From positions 62,001-126,000 of the forward strand of contig NZ_DAHVNP010000014.1 in the NCBI RefSeq assembly GCF_027319265.1: a stretch of DNA of 64,000 bases, given 5' to 3'. The DNA is from Ferrimicrobium sp. (lineage in GTDB: Bacteria > Actinomycetota > Acidimicrobiia > Acidimicrobiales > Acidimicrobiaceae). Below are positions 44,891-53,784 of the stretch, piece by piece. The notes below the pieces were generated by a model. It saw nothing but the letters and a program-made list of their open reading frames with translations, did no database searches and was not told the DNA's origin. Made by a program: the position numbers and the translations under genes. The first letter of the stretch is position 1, and each line of letters begins with the position of its first letter.

Positions 44891-46471
44891 ATGGCAAGGG
44901 TGACCACAAGACAGACCGACTCTGAGATACCCATCGAACCCTTCTATTCTCCCGCGAACACCTCGGTGAACTATGCGAGTGATCTTGGTGATCCAGGTAC
45001 CTTTCCGTTTACCCGTGGAATTTATCCCGAGATGTATCGCCAGCGCAACTGGACCATGCGACAGTATGCCGGTTTTGGGACCGCTGAGGCCACCAACGAA
45101 CGCTTTCGATTCCTGCTCGCCAACGGCCAAACAGGGTTGTCTTGCGCCTTCGATCTGCCGACACAGATGGGCTATGACGCCGATCACCCCCGAGCCGATG
45201 GAGAGGTGGGTCGAGTCGGCGTGGCAATCTCCTCCATTGAGGACATGCATCGACTTTTGCAGGGCATTCCACTCGACAAAGTCACGACCTCCATGACCAT
45301 CAACGCCACCGCTTCCACCCTGCTGCTCCTCTACCAGCTAGTCGCAGAGGAGAACAACGTCGATCCCTCGGCCATTGGGGGAACGATCCAAAATGATATT
45401 CTGAAAGAATATGCCGCTCGCGGTACCTACATCTATCCTCCTCGCCCAAGCATGCGCATCATCACTGACATCTTCGCGTACTGCCAACGGGAACTTCCCC
45501 ACTTCAATACCATCTCCATCTCGGGCTATCACATCCGTGAAGCGGGCTCCACCGCAGCACAAGAGCTTGCCTTCACCATTGCCAACGGCATCGCCTACGT
45601 CGAAGCCGCTCTGGCCGCTGGACTGGCAGTCGATGATTTTGCGCCGCGACTCAGCTTCTTCTGGAACGCCCATAACAATCTCTTCGAGGAGGTTGCCAAG
45701 TTTCGGGCTGCTCGACGGCTCTGGGCCCATATCATGCAAGAACGCTTCCATGCTCAAGATCCACGATCCCTGCTCATGCGTTTCCATACCCAGACCGGCG
45801 GCTCAACCCTGACAGCACAGCAACCAGAGGTGAACCTCGTGCGAGTCTCAGTCCAAGCGTTAGCGGCCGCCCTCGGGGGCACACAGTCGCTGCACACTAA
45901 CGGTTATGACGAGGCCCTCGGTTTGCCAACCGAAAAGGCGGCCAAACTCGCGCTCAGGACACAGCAAGTGATCGCCTATGAGACGGGGGTAACCGACACG
46001 GTCGATCCACTCGCAGGTTCCTATTACGTCGAGTCGCTCACCAGTTCGCTCGAAGCAAAGGCACGCGAATACCTCGAGGAGATCGATGGACGTGGAGGTG
46101 CGGTCGCAGCCATCGAAAACGGGTACATCCAACAGGAGATCGAACGTGCCGCCTATGCCTACACCAAGGCCGTTGATGCTGGCGAAAAAGTGATCGTTGG
46201 AGTGAACCGCTTCGTCGATAAGCAGGAGTCGAGTCCAGAGGTCTTCCCGATTGATCCAGCGCTACAGAGACAGCAGATACAGGAGATCCGCGAGTTGCGC
46301 CGCCGCCGTGATCAAGGGACCGTCGATCGGGCACTCACCGAACTCAAAGTGGCCGCTCGTGGAACCGACAACGTCTGTTACCCGATGAAGCGTGCCTTAG
46401 CGGCGCGCGCTACCTTGGGCGAGGTCGCCGATACGTTGCGCGACGTATTCGGAACGTTTTCTCCTATTTGA
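44891..46471 (+). CDS. Methylmalonyl-CoA mutase large subunit (catalytic domain only)
   Basis: A 526-residue acyl-CoA mutase barrel: [20 protein letters not shown] in two parts (about 46-65), [16 protein letters not shown] (about 84-99), YPPRPSMRI and [13 protein letters not shown]. The Tyr of EMY and Arg of PSMR correspond, as I recall, to Tyr89 and Arg207 of methylmalonyl-CoA mutase, favouring methylmalonyl- over isobutyryl-CoA. No cobalamin-binding domain (DxHxxG) is attached and no small subunit gene follows, so a separate B12 subunit must be elsewhere. Start: ATG 44891 or GTG 44900 (better spaced from AGGA). Confidence 0.9.
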   Translation: MARVTTRQTDSEIPIEPFYSPANTSVNYASDLGDPGTFPFTRGIYPEMYRQRNWTMRQYAGFGTAEATNERFRFLLANGQTGLSCAFDLPTQMGYDADHPRADGEVGRVGVAISSIEDMHRLLQGIPLDKVTTSMTINATASTLLLLYQLVAEENNVDPSAIGGTIQNDILKEYAARGTYIYPPRPSMRIITDIFAYCQRELPHFNTISISGYHIREAGSTAAQELAFTIANGIAYVEAALAAGLAVDDFAPRLSFFWNAHNNLFEEVAKFRAARRLWAHIMQERFHAQDPRSLLMRFHTQTGGSTLTAQQPEVNLVRVSVQALAAALGGTQSLHTNGYDEALGLPTEKAAKLALRTQQVIAYETGVTDTVDPLAGSYYVESLTSSLEAKAREYLEEIDGRGGAVAAIENGYIQQEIERAAYAYTKAVDAGEKVIVGVNRFVDKQESSPEVFPIDPALQRQQIQEIRELRRRRDQGTVDRALTELKVAARGTDNVCYPMKRALAARATLGEVADTLRDVFGTFSPI

Positions 46472-46495
46472 TTTTGATATATTCTATGCTATACT
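46468..46495 (+). promoter_or_regulatory. Strong promoter-like sequence in an AT-rich patch
   Basis: TTGATT (46468-46473) and TATACT (46490-46495) are 16 bases apart. The -35 overlaps the stop codon of the mutase gene. The surrounding 30 bases are much more AT-rich than the rest of the window. AAGGAGG and an ATG follow at 46525. Confidence 0.6.
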
Positions 46496-46524
46496 GATGT
46501 AAGAGAAGACCAAGGAGGGTCGTT

Positions 46525-47106
46525 ATGGGTCAGGAAGGTCCACGTCCAGAATTCCTCACTGTGTGCCGTTGGGAGGTCCCACACCGTCAAGAGCAGTGGT
46601 GGCCGATCACATCAGAGTACGTGCAGCTGCTCTGGCTGCCGATACTTGGTCCATCCTGCATTGTGCTCTTGCAGCGCCTAGACCTGCTGATCGGGGAGGC
46701 GAAACAGGTCAGAACCTCCACCGAGGAGCTCGCTCGATCGCTCGGGCTCGGCCATACCCCACACCGAGGTTCGCTGCTGGACCGCAGTATCGATCGTTGC
46801 TGCGATTTCCGCGTGCTCCGTGAACTCATTCCAGGGCTCATCGAGGTGCCGCGCGAGCTACCTCCTCTGAGCAGCCGACAGCTCAAACGACTGCCAGAGA
46901 GCCTCCAAGTCGTCGCACATGCGCAGCCTGAACTCCAACGTTATCGCAACGAGACCGAACGAAGAGGTCGACTACATCAACTCACCGCCACACTAGCCAA
47001 CCTAGGTGCAACGGACGACGAGATCAGCGACCAACTCCTTCGGCTCGGTTACCCGCCTGAACGTTCCACGGCCTCTAGTCGTGCGTACCCTGTAACCAGC
47101 GGATAA
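46525..47106 (+). CDS. Hypothetical protein, possible winged-helix
   Basis: A 193-residue protein with a strong ribosome site (AAGGAGGGTCGTT before ATG). The N-terminal half has a pattern that could be a winged helix (LWLPILGPSCIVLLQRLDLL, then STEELARSLGLG and SLLDRSIDRCCDFRVLREL), somewhat like DnaD-type or regulator domains. The C-terminal half is helical and charged. No catalytic motif. Its own promoter-like sequence lies 30 bases upstream. It overlaps the end of the convergent aminopeptidase gene by 32 bases. Function unknown; DNA binding is a guess. Confidence 0.65.
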   Translation: MGQEGPRPEFLTVCRWEVPHRQEQWWPITSEYVQLLWLPILGPSCIVLLQRLDLLIGEAKQVRTSTEELARSLGLGHTPHRGSLLDRSIDRCCDFRVLRELIPGLIEVPRELPPLSSRQLKRLPESLQVVAHAQPELQRYRNETERRGRLHQLTATLANLGATDDEISDQLLRLGYPPERSTASSRAYPVTSG

Positions 47107-48439
47107 AGGTCACTACACCAAATCCTGTCGCTCCTGCTCGTATCCAGCCGTGATCGGTCTCGGCTCGCGAGGGTCCGGCGATATCGAGGTGTGCCCACCG
47201 TGCGTCTGGCACGAAACGCTGAAGAAGAAGAGCCGCTGCGATGGCACCACCACCGCGCTTGCCAATGTTCTTCATATCCGCCACCTCCGAGGCGATCAAC
47301 TTCTCGTAGCTCGAAGGGAGAGGCAGTCGCCAGTTGGGCTCAACGGCCTCTTCTCCAGCGGTATGAAGTGCATCGAGAAGCAACTCGTCGTTGCCCATCA
47401 GTCCTGCGACCTCTTCACCTAATGCGACGACACAAGCGCCGGTGAGTGTCGCGATATCGACGATCTCATCGTTGCCGTCCTCCAGGGCAAGTGTCAGACC
47501 ATCAGCCAAGACAAGGCGTCCCTCTGCATCGGTGTTCAAAACTTCAATCGTACGTCCCGAACGCGTAACCAAGACATCGCCCGGCTTTTGGGCACTGCCA
47601 GAGGGCATATTCTCAGTCATCATGAGATAACCATTGACCTCATGCGACACACCGAGCGCACCCAAAGTCGACATCGCGGCGAGCACCGCGGCGGCGCCAC
47701 CCATGTCCGTCTTCATGGTCATCATCCCCTCACCAGATTTGAGTGAGAGGCCCCCTGAGTCAAAGGTGATGCCCTTCCCTACGAGTCCGATCTTCTTTCC
47801 AGCCGTCTGCTGAGGGCGATAGGTCAGTTTGATGGCACGCGGAGGCTCCACCGACCCACGAGCCACCCCAAGGAGGCCGCCCAATCGCTCCTCCTCACAG
47901 GTCTGCTCGTCCCATACGCGAATCTCAAGGCCAGAGCGAGCCGCAACATCGCTCGCCATGCGTGCAAACGCTGTCGGGGTCAAGCGCGATGGTGGTTCGT
48001 TCACTAGATCGCGAGCCAACGCCACCGCCTCAGCGATCACTGACGCCCGCTCCACTGCAGCGCCCTCAGCTTCGTGGCCAAGCACGACAACCTGAGTACA
48101 GACAGAGGATTCGGTATCCTCACGGGTTCGATAGGTATCGAAACGATACCCAGCCAGCAACATGCCGATGGTAAGTTCTTCAATTTGGGTCTCGTTCAAA
48201 GCGGGCAGGGTCAGCGCTACCTCAGGAAAATGAGCGCGTGACGCCTCGTCGACCACCGCCGCCCCCAGAGCACGAAGCTGTTCGGCGGTCGCCTCAGCGA
48301 CGACGCCGAAGTGATACTGCAGTGCACCATCTACAACAGTTGGCTGCATCCGAGTTGTGTGCTCACCCTCGACAATACGAACGTCGACAGCACCAGCACT
48401 TGCCTTTTGCGCAATCGAAACCGATGTCTTTAAACTCAC
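47075..48439 (-). CDS. pepA: Leucyl aminopeptidase (M17)
   Basis: A 454-residue M17 zinc/manganese aminopeptidase. The catalytic domain shows GKGITFDSGGLSLK (about residues 231-244), MKTDMGGAAAVL (about 252-263) and the family signature NTDAEGRLVLAD (about 315-326), with metal ligands intact. The N-terminal domain is variable, as usual. GTG 48437-48439 has AAGGAGG five bases upstream; a TTG eleven codons earlier precedes that site. It starts 50 bases downstream of the adenosyltransferase gene stop on the same strand. Confidence 0.94.
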   Translation of the reverse strand: MSLKTSVSIAQKASAGAVDVRIVEGEHTTRMQPTVVDGALQYHFGVVAEATAEQLRALGAAVVDEASRAHFPEVALTLPALNETQIEELTIGMLLAGYRFDTYRTREDTESSVCTQVVVLGHEAEGAAVERASVIAEAVALARDLVNEPPSRLTPTAFARMASDVAARSGLEIRVWDEQTCEEERLGGLLGVARGSVEPPRAIKLTYRPQQTAGKKIGLVGKGITFDSGGLSLKSGEGMMTMKTDMGGAAAVLAAMSTLGALGVSHEVNGYLMMTENMPSGSAQKPGDVLVTRSGRTIEVLNTDAEGRLVLADGLTLALEDGNDEIVDIATLTGACVVALGEEVAGLMGNDELLLDALHTAGEEAVEPNWRLPLPSSYEKLIASEVADMKNIGKRGGGAIAAALLLQRFVPDARWAHLDIAGPSRAETDHGWIRAGATGFGVVTFIRWLQGTHD

Positions 48440-48489
48440 TCCATCCTCCTTGGGATCCACGTTCTTGAACAAGTCTGTCCTCTTGCACC

Positions 48490-49035
48490 CTAGGCGTTCT
48501 GAGCTCCTCGCGCGGTCAGCGACACGCCCTCACTCCATCGAGCCAACGTCCAGACAAGATCAGAGAGCCTGTTCAGGTACATCTGCACCAGAGAGTCTGG
48601 AGCCTCCTCAACGAAGGCGACGCTGTGTCGTTCTGCCCGACGGACAACCGTGCGTGCAACATCCAAAAACGCCGCAGTCACCTCCTCACCCGGGACGACA
48701 AACTCCTTTGGTGGTTGAAAACGCAGAGAAATCTGGTCAATGAGTTCCTCTAAGTGTGTCACCATGTCACGAGTCACCAGTGTTGTACCCGGTTTGAGAT
48801 GATCGCGTTTGCTAGCCTGAGTCGCTACCTCCGCCATCAGTATCCAAAGATCGAGTTCGAGGTCCCGGCAGATTGACGCGAGTTCCCCGGTGGCATGGGC
48901 CCGAACAAGACCGAGATGGGCCTGAGCTTCATCAACTGCACCATTGAGCTCGACCTGGGGTGAATTTTTCGGGACCCTCCCGCCATAGAGCAACCCAGTG
49001 GTTCCTTTGTCCCCTGTCTTGGTGTAGATCTTCAC
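48490..49035 (-). CDS. Cob(I)alamin adenosyltransferase, PduO type
   Basis: Transfers the adenosyl group of ATP to cob(I)alamin to form adenosylcobalamin, the cofactor of methylmalonyl-CoA mutase encoded nearby. The 181-residue protein has YTKTGDKGTTGLLYGG at the N terminus (ATP site) and RTVVRRAERHS (about 130-140), then LNRLSDLVWTLARW near the end: the PduO/MMAB signatures. GTG start with AAGGGA six bases upstream. It is divergent from metH, another B12 enzyme, with 48 bases between starts. Confidence 0.93.
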   Translation of the reverse strand: MKIYTKTGDKGTTGLLYGGRVPKNSPQVELNGAVDEAQAHLGLVRAHATGELASICRDLELDLWILMAEVATQASKRDHLKPGTTLVTRDMVTHLEELIDQISLRFQPPKEFVVPGEEVTAAFLDVARTVVRRAERHSVAFVEEAPDSLVQMYLNRLSDLVWTLARWSEGVSLTARGAQNA

Positions 49036-49070
49036 ATCATTCCCTTCGAAAAACGCAGCTCAGCACCTAC

Positions 49071-49076
49071 TAGCCT
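49071..49076 (+). promoter_or_regulatory. Candidate -10 box for leaderless metH
   Basis: TAGCCT is followed by seven bases and the ATG at 49084. No Shine-Dalgarno and no room for a cobalamin riboswitch in the 48-base divergent gap. Confidence 0.45.
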
Positions 49077-49083
49077 ATTAGAC

Positions 49084-52000
49084 ATGCTCGACTACGCCCG
49101 GCTAGTTCAAGAACAGATCGTCATCTTTGACGGCGCGACTGGCACCAACCTACAGCTCCGCGAACTCACTGCCGACGACTTCGGCGGCGAGCATCTCGAG
49201 GGCTGCAACGAGGTGCTCGTGCGCACAAAACCAGAGGTCATCGAGCAGCTTCATGCCTCATTTCTTGAGGTCGGCGTGGACGTGATTGAGACCGACAGCT
49301 TTGGATCCCTGTCGCCAGTCTTAGCTGAATACGGGCTCGCATCACAGGCCCGTGAACTGAATGAAACCGCAGCTCGGTTAGCCGTCCGAGTGGCCAGAGA
49401 CTTCTCAACACCCAACCATCCACGCTACGTTGCTGGCAGCATGGGCCCAGGAACCAAACTTCCGACGCTCGGACAGATTGAGTTCGAGACACTCGTCGAT
49501 GCCTACCATACCCAGGCGGCAGGTTTGATCGCCGGCGGCGTTGACCTCTTACTTATTGAGACCGTCTATGACATACTCTCGGCAAAGGCTGCAATGATCG
49601 GTGCTCGCCTGGCAATGCAGAGTGAGGGTCGTACGCTGCCGATACAGCTCCAAGTAACGATCGAGCTCACCGGCCGCATGCTTCCTGGAACTGAGATCGG
49701 TGCTGCCCTCTCTTCGCTCAGCGCCATGCAACCGACCGTCTTTGGCATCAACTGCGCCACCGGTCCTACAGAGATGAGTGAGCATCTCCGATATTTGGCG
49801 GAGCGCAGCCCTTTACCGATCTCCTGTCTACCCAATGCTGGACTCCCATCGGTCAAAGACGGCAAGATGCACTACGATCTCACGCCGGACCAGCTGGCCA
49901 CCTCCCTGCGTCGCTTCGTACACGATTTTGGCGTTACTGTCATCGGCGGATGCTGTGGCACCACACCTGACCACCTCAAGGCGGTGGTGGAGGCCTGCCG
50001 AGATCTCACACCAGAACCACGCCAACCAAGCCTGGAACCCGAGGTTGCGTCGTTGTACTCCCCTGTCTCCTTGCGTCAGGACACCTCCCTACTGAACGTC
50101 GGCGAACGAACGAATGCCAACGGCTCGAAACGCTTTCGTGAGGCTCTTCTTGCAGCTGATTACGATACCTGTGTGGCGATGGCCCAAGAACAGGTTCGCG
50201 ACGGTGCCCACCTTATCGACCTCTGCGTTGACTATACCGGTGAAGACGGTGTGCACAACATGGGGGAGCTGAGTGCACGCCTCGCCACTGCAGCAACTCT
50301 ACCTATCATGCTTGACTCCACCGAGGCAGAGGTAATCGAAGTCGCGTTGACCCATCTCGGTGGAAGAACGATTCTGAACTCCGTCAACCTCGAAGAAGGC
50401 GATGCCCCTGGATCGCGTCTCGACAAATTTCTCACCCTCGCGCAGCGCTTCGGAGCCGCAGTAGTGGCGACCTGCATTGACGAGGAGGGGCAAGCACGAA
50501 CACCTGAGTGGAAACTCAAAGCCGCCACCTCTATCGCCAATATCGCGATAGATCGGTATGGGCTCCAACCTGCCGATCTCATCTTCGACCCACTCGTGCT
50601 CCCCATTACGACTGGGATGGAAGAGTCCCGCCAAGATGCCAAAGCCACCATCGAAGGTATCCGGCTCATCCATGAGGCCTTCCCTGAATCGCACATCATC
50701 ATCGGCTTATCCAACGTATCGTTTGGCCTGAAAGCTGCGGCCCGAGAAGTACTGAACTCCGTTTTTCTCGAAGAATGTCGGCTCAATGGACTCAGTATGG
50801 CAATTTTACACCCTTCAAAGATCATCCCTCTGGCAAAGATTCCCGAAGAGATCACAACAGTCTGCCTTGACCTCATCTATGACCGTCGCCGAGATGGCTA
50901 TGATCCGCTGTCGCGACTCATTGACCTATTTGAATCCGCAGAAAGCCTCAAGGAAACTGGACCTCCGTTAGAGTCGCTCCCCGTCGATGAGCGCCTCTAC
51001 CGCCGCATCGTTGACGGGAATCGAGTCGGTCTTGAAACCGACCTCCGGCAAGCACTCGACGGGGGATCGGCACCACTTGCGATCGTCAACGACATCCTTC
51101 TCGCGGCCATGGCCGAGGTCGGCGACCTCTTCGGTTCAGGGCAGATGCAGCTACCTTTTGTCCTCGCTTCGGCTGAGACCATGAAACAGGCAGTCGCTTA
51201 TCTTGAGCCCTTTATGGATCGCGCGGACTCCACCAATCGCGGGACCATTGTACTTGCCACCGTCAAGGGCGACGTGCACGATATCGGCAAGAATCTCGTG
51301 GATATCATCCTGACAAACAATGGTTTCCATGTTCACAATCTCGGTATCAAAGTTGCGGTCAATGAACTCATCGAAAAAGCCGTCGAGACGAAGGCGGATG
51401 CGATAGGCATGAGTGGATTGCTGGTCAAATCAACGCTCGTCATGCGGGATAATCTTCTCGAACTCAATGCACGGGGTCTGGACCATATCCCAGTCATTCT
51501 TGGAGGAGCCGCCCTCACACGATCATTTGTGGAACGCGATCTGCGCGAGATCTACAAGGGAAGAGTCTTCTACGGTAAAGATGCCTTCGAAGGACTTACT
51601 GTGCTCGACAAGCTCGTCAAAATCTCCCATGGTGACCTCACTGACGACCAATTCGGTCGCAAGATCAAAGCTTCCTCCGTTAAGCGCATGCGAACCGAAG
51701 CGAGCGTTCGTTCCGAAGAACGTACCATTCGCTCCGAAGAGGTACCATTCGATAATCCGGTCTATACCCCTCCGTTTCTCGGCACAAGGGTGGTGAAAGG
51801 CGTCCCTCTCGAGGAGATCGCCGCCTATCTCAATGAAACAGCGCTCTTTCGTCATCAGTGGGGCTATCGACCCCAAAATGGAGAATCTGACGCTGAGTTC
51901 AAAGAACGGATTCGCCAGCAACTCGCGCTAGAACTCGATCACGCAAAAACGGACCAGATCTTGATTCCCCAGCTCGTCTATGGATACTTCCCCTGCAACT

Positions 52001-52545
52001 CTGAGGGCAATGACCTGATCATATGGGACCCTTCGGCGCGTGATCGTGAATTGACCCGTTTCCAATTCCCGCGGCAGCCAAATGCACCACATCTATGCAT
52101 CGCCGATTTCTACCGACCCCGTACAACGCAAGAAGTTGACTACGTCGCCTTTCACGTAGTGACCATGGGTAAACGTGTCAGTGAGGTGGCCCAAGAATAC
52201 TTCCGCGACAATCGCTACCAAGATTACCTGCATCTCCATGGGCTCGGCGTTGAAATGACCGAAGCTCTCGCGGAGTTGTGGCATGCACGGGTGCGACGCG
52301 AATGGGGATTCAGCAGCGAAGACGGACCAACACTAACCGGTCTCTTCAAACAGGCCTACCGCGGTGGGCGCTACTCCTGGGGCTACCCGGCGTGCCCCAA
52401 TCTCGAAGACAACGAGAAGTTAGTGCAGCTCTTAGAAGCCTCACGGATCGGGGTGACGGTGTCCGAGAACTTCCAACTCGATCCCGAACAGACAACCACC
52501 GCCATCATCGCACATCACCCCATGGCGAAATACTTCATCGCATAA
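49084..52545 (+). CDS. metH: Cobalamin-dependent methionine synthase
   Basis: Methylates homocysteine using methyl-tetrahydrofolate through methylcobalamin. The 1153-residue protein has all modules: homocysteine domain (about 1-310, GATGTNLQ; zinc Cys in GINCATG and GGCCGTTPDH), pterin domain (about 330-600, NVGERTNANGSK), cobalamin cap and B12 domain (about 630-870, VKGDVHDIGKNLVDIIL with the axial His), and the S-adenosylmethionine reactivation domain (about 910-1153, YSWGYPACPNLEDN). Slightly shorter than E. coli MetH but complete. It starts divergently from the adenosyltransferase and ends facing the Xaa-Pro peptidase gene. Confidence 0.97.
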   Translation: MLDYARLVQEQIVIFDGATGTNLQLRELTADDFGGEHLEGCNEVLVRTKPEVIEQLHASFLEVGVDVIETDSFGSLSPVLAEYGLASQARELNETAARLAVRVARDFSTPNHPRYVAGSMGPGTKLPTLGQIEFETLVDAYHTQAAGLIAGGVDLLLIETVYDILSAKAAMIGARLAMQSEGRTLPIQLQVTIELTGRMLPGTEIGAALSSLSAMQPTVFGINCATGPTEMSEHLRYLAERSPLPISCLPNAGLPSVKDGKMHYDLTPDQLATSLRRFVHDFGVTVIGGCCGTTPDHLKAVVEACRDLTPEPRQPSLEPEVASLYSPVSLRQDTSLLNVGERTNANGSKRFREALLAADYDTCVAMAQEQVRDGAHLIDLCVDYTGEDGVHNMGELSARLATAATLPIMLDSTEAEVIEVALTHLGGRTILNSVNLEEGDAPGSRLDKFLTLAQRFGAAVVATCIDEEGQARTPEWKLKAATSIANIAIDRYGLQPADLIFDPLVLPITTGMEESRQDAKATIEGIRLIHEAFPESHIIIGLSNVSFGLKAAAREVLNSVFLEECRLNGLSMAILHPSKIIPLAKIPEEITTVCLDLIYDRRRDGYDPLSRLIDLFESAESLKETGPPLESLPVDERLYRRIVDGNRVGLETDLRQALDGGSAPLAIVNDILLAAMAEVGDLFGSGQMQLPFVLASAETMKQAVAYLEPFMDRADSTNRGTIVLATVKGDVHDIGKNLVDIILTNNGFHVHNLGIKVAVNELIEKAVETKADAIGMSGLLVKSTLVMRDNLLELNARGLDHIPVILGGAALTRSFVERDLREIYKGRVFYGKDAFEGLTVLDKLVKISHGDLTDDQFGRKIKASSVKRMRTEASVRSEERTIRSEEVPFDNPVYTPPFLGTRVVKGVPLEEIAAYLNETALFRHQWGYRPQNGESDAEFKERIRQQLALELDHAKTDQILIPQLVYGYFPCNSEGNDLIIWDPSARDRELTRFQFPRQPNAPHLCIADFYRPRTTQEVDYVAFHVVTMGKRVSEVAQEYFRDNRYQDYLHLHGLGVEMTEALAELWHARVRREWGFSSEDGPTLTGLFKQAYRGGRYSWGYPACPNLEDNEKLVQLLEASRIGVTVSENFQLDPEQTTTAIIAHHPMAKYFIA

Positions 52546-52639
52546 GGGATCACACGACAGGACAACAGCATCAATTCTTGCATCAGGTCGCCCCTTGCTC
52601 ACATCAACCCGAGTACTGGGCCTCACGGCGGCCCCAGAA

Positions 52640-52661
52640 AGACAACGGAGCAGAGTTGTCT
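52640..52661 (-). terminator. Candidate terminator of the lpd operon
   Basis: A perfect 7-bp stem (AGACAAC / GTTGTCT) with an 8-base loop overlaps the stop codon of the peptidase gene. On the minus strand it is followed by TTTCT. A second imperfect GC stem (CTGGGCC / GGCCCCAG, 52616-52637) lies next to it toward metH. The T-run is short, so efficiency is uncertain. Confidence 0.4.
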
Positions 52662-53784
52662 AAAGCACGGCCAATTCCCGAGGCGACTCGTTCAATGCGC
52701 GAACACCCTTTTCCTCCAAGATGACGATGTCCTCGATCCGAGCACCATAACGACCTGGAAGATAGATGCCTGGTTCAATTGAGAAAGCGGTGCCCGCTTC
52801 CAGGGGCAACACGTTTTCGCTCGACAGGTAGGGATCCTCATGTTCATCGAGTCCAATTCCATGCCCAAGCCGATGAACAAAATACTCTCCATAACCGCCC
52901 TCTGCAATCACATTGCGAGCCACGAGATCGGCTTCCCTGCCGGACATGCCCACCCGGATGCTCTCACGGGCCACTGTTTGCGCATGGTACAGCACTTCGT
53001 AGAGTTCCCCAAAACCTTCGGGAACTTCACCAACTGCAAATGTCCGTGTGGTATCGGAACAATAACCAGGCTCGCCATCAATCGAGTATGTCCCGCCAAA
53101 GTCGAGGACTAACGCATCTCCTGGCATGATAACCCGAGTGGTAGGATCATGGTGTGGCGAAGCAGAATTTGGCCCACTTCCGACAATGGTAAAGTTGACG
53201 CTGGTGTGACCCTCTTCTAGCAGAGCCTCACCGATGTCCTTCGCCACCTCGCTCTCTCGGCGATTCGCTACCTTGATCTCGCCCCGAATCAGCCGCTCCG
53301 TCACCCGGTCCGCTGCATGAGCCGCAAGCTCGAGCAACTCGATCTCGATTGCATCTTTCTGTCGCCGAAGCGGATTTAGCAATGCGGTCGCTGATCGCAG
53401 GCTAGCCCTTGGAGCTCGCTCCATCAGTGGCAGCAGCCATCCAGAGATAAAACGATCATCCACTGCGACAACCTTCGCATCACGAATCATGGATCCGAGG
53501 AGCGCAAAGGGATCCTCGCCATCTACCCATGGCACGAGTTCCAGTCCAGGCAATGCCCGAACTCTCGGCGCTTCCAACTTTGGAATCACCAAACGAGTCG
53601 ACCCGCTGGCATCCATGTAGAGACAGGTAATTCGCTCGAGTGGCATCGCTTGATAGCCGATGAGCCAGGGTAACTCCCTACCCAATGTGATCAGCAATGC
53701 ATCGACTTCGTTCGCCGCCAGTAGCTGTCGGGTCCGCTCCTGGCGTCCTTGATACGCAGCCTCAAACTGAGAAGGTTCAATCAT
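52660..53784 (-). CDS. M24-family Xaa-Pro aminopeptidase
   Basis: A 374-residue metallopeptidase with a creatinase-like N-terminal domain (1-130) and a pita-bread catalytic domain. Metal ligands appear in ALVLDFGGTY (Asp), GYCSDTTRTF (Asp), HRLGHGIGLDEHEDP (His), FSIEPGIYLP (Glu) and ARIEDIVIL (Glu). It removes N-terminal residues before proline. Its ATG overlaps the LipB-LipA stop as ATGA, so it is the last gene of the lpd-E2-lipBA operon, with no obvious functional link. Confidence 0.92.
   Translation of the reverse strand: MIEPSQFEAAYQGRQERTRQLLAANEVDALLITLGRELPWLIGYQAMPLERITCLYMDASGSTRLVIPKLEAPRVRALPGLELVPWVDGEDPFALLGSMIRDAKVVAVDDRFISGWLLPLMERAPRASLRSATALLNPLRRQKDAIEIELLELAAHAADRVTERLIRGEIKVANRRESEVAKDIGEALLEEGHTSVNFTIVGSGPNSASPHHDPTTRVIMPGDALVLDFGGTYSIDGEPGYCSDTTRTFAVGEVPEGFGELYEVLYHAQTVARESIRVGMSGREADLVARNVIAEGGYGEYFVHRLGHGIGLDEHEDPYLSSENVLPLEAGTAFSIEPGIYLPGRYGARIEDIVILEEKGVRALNESPRELAVL

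Noticed and set aside
48930-49084. Cobalamin riboswitch before metH
   Set aside because: The divergent gap to the adenosyltransferase start is 48 bases, too short for the element, and no B12-box-like sequence was seen.
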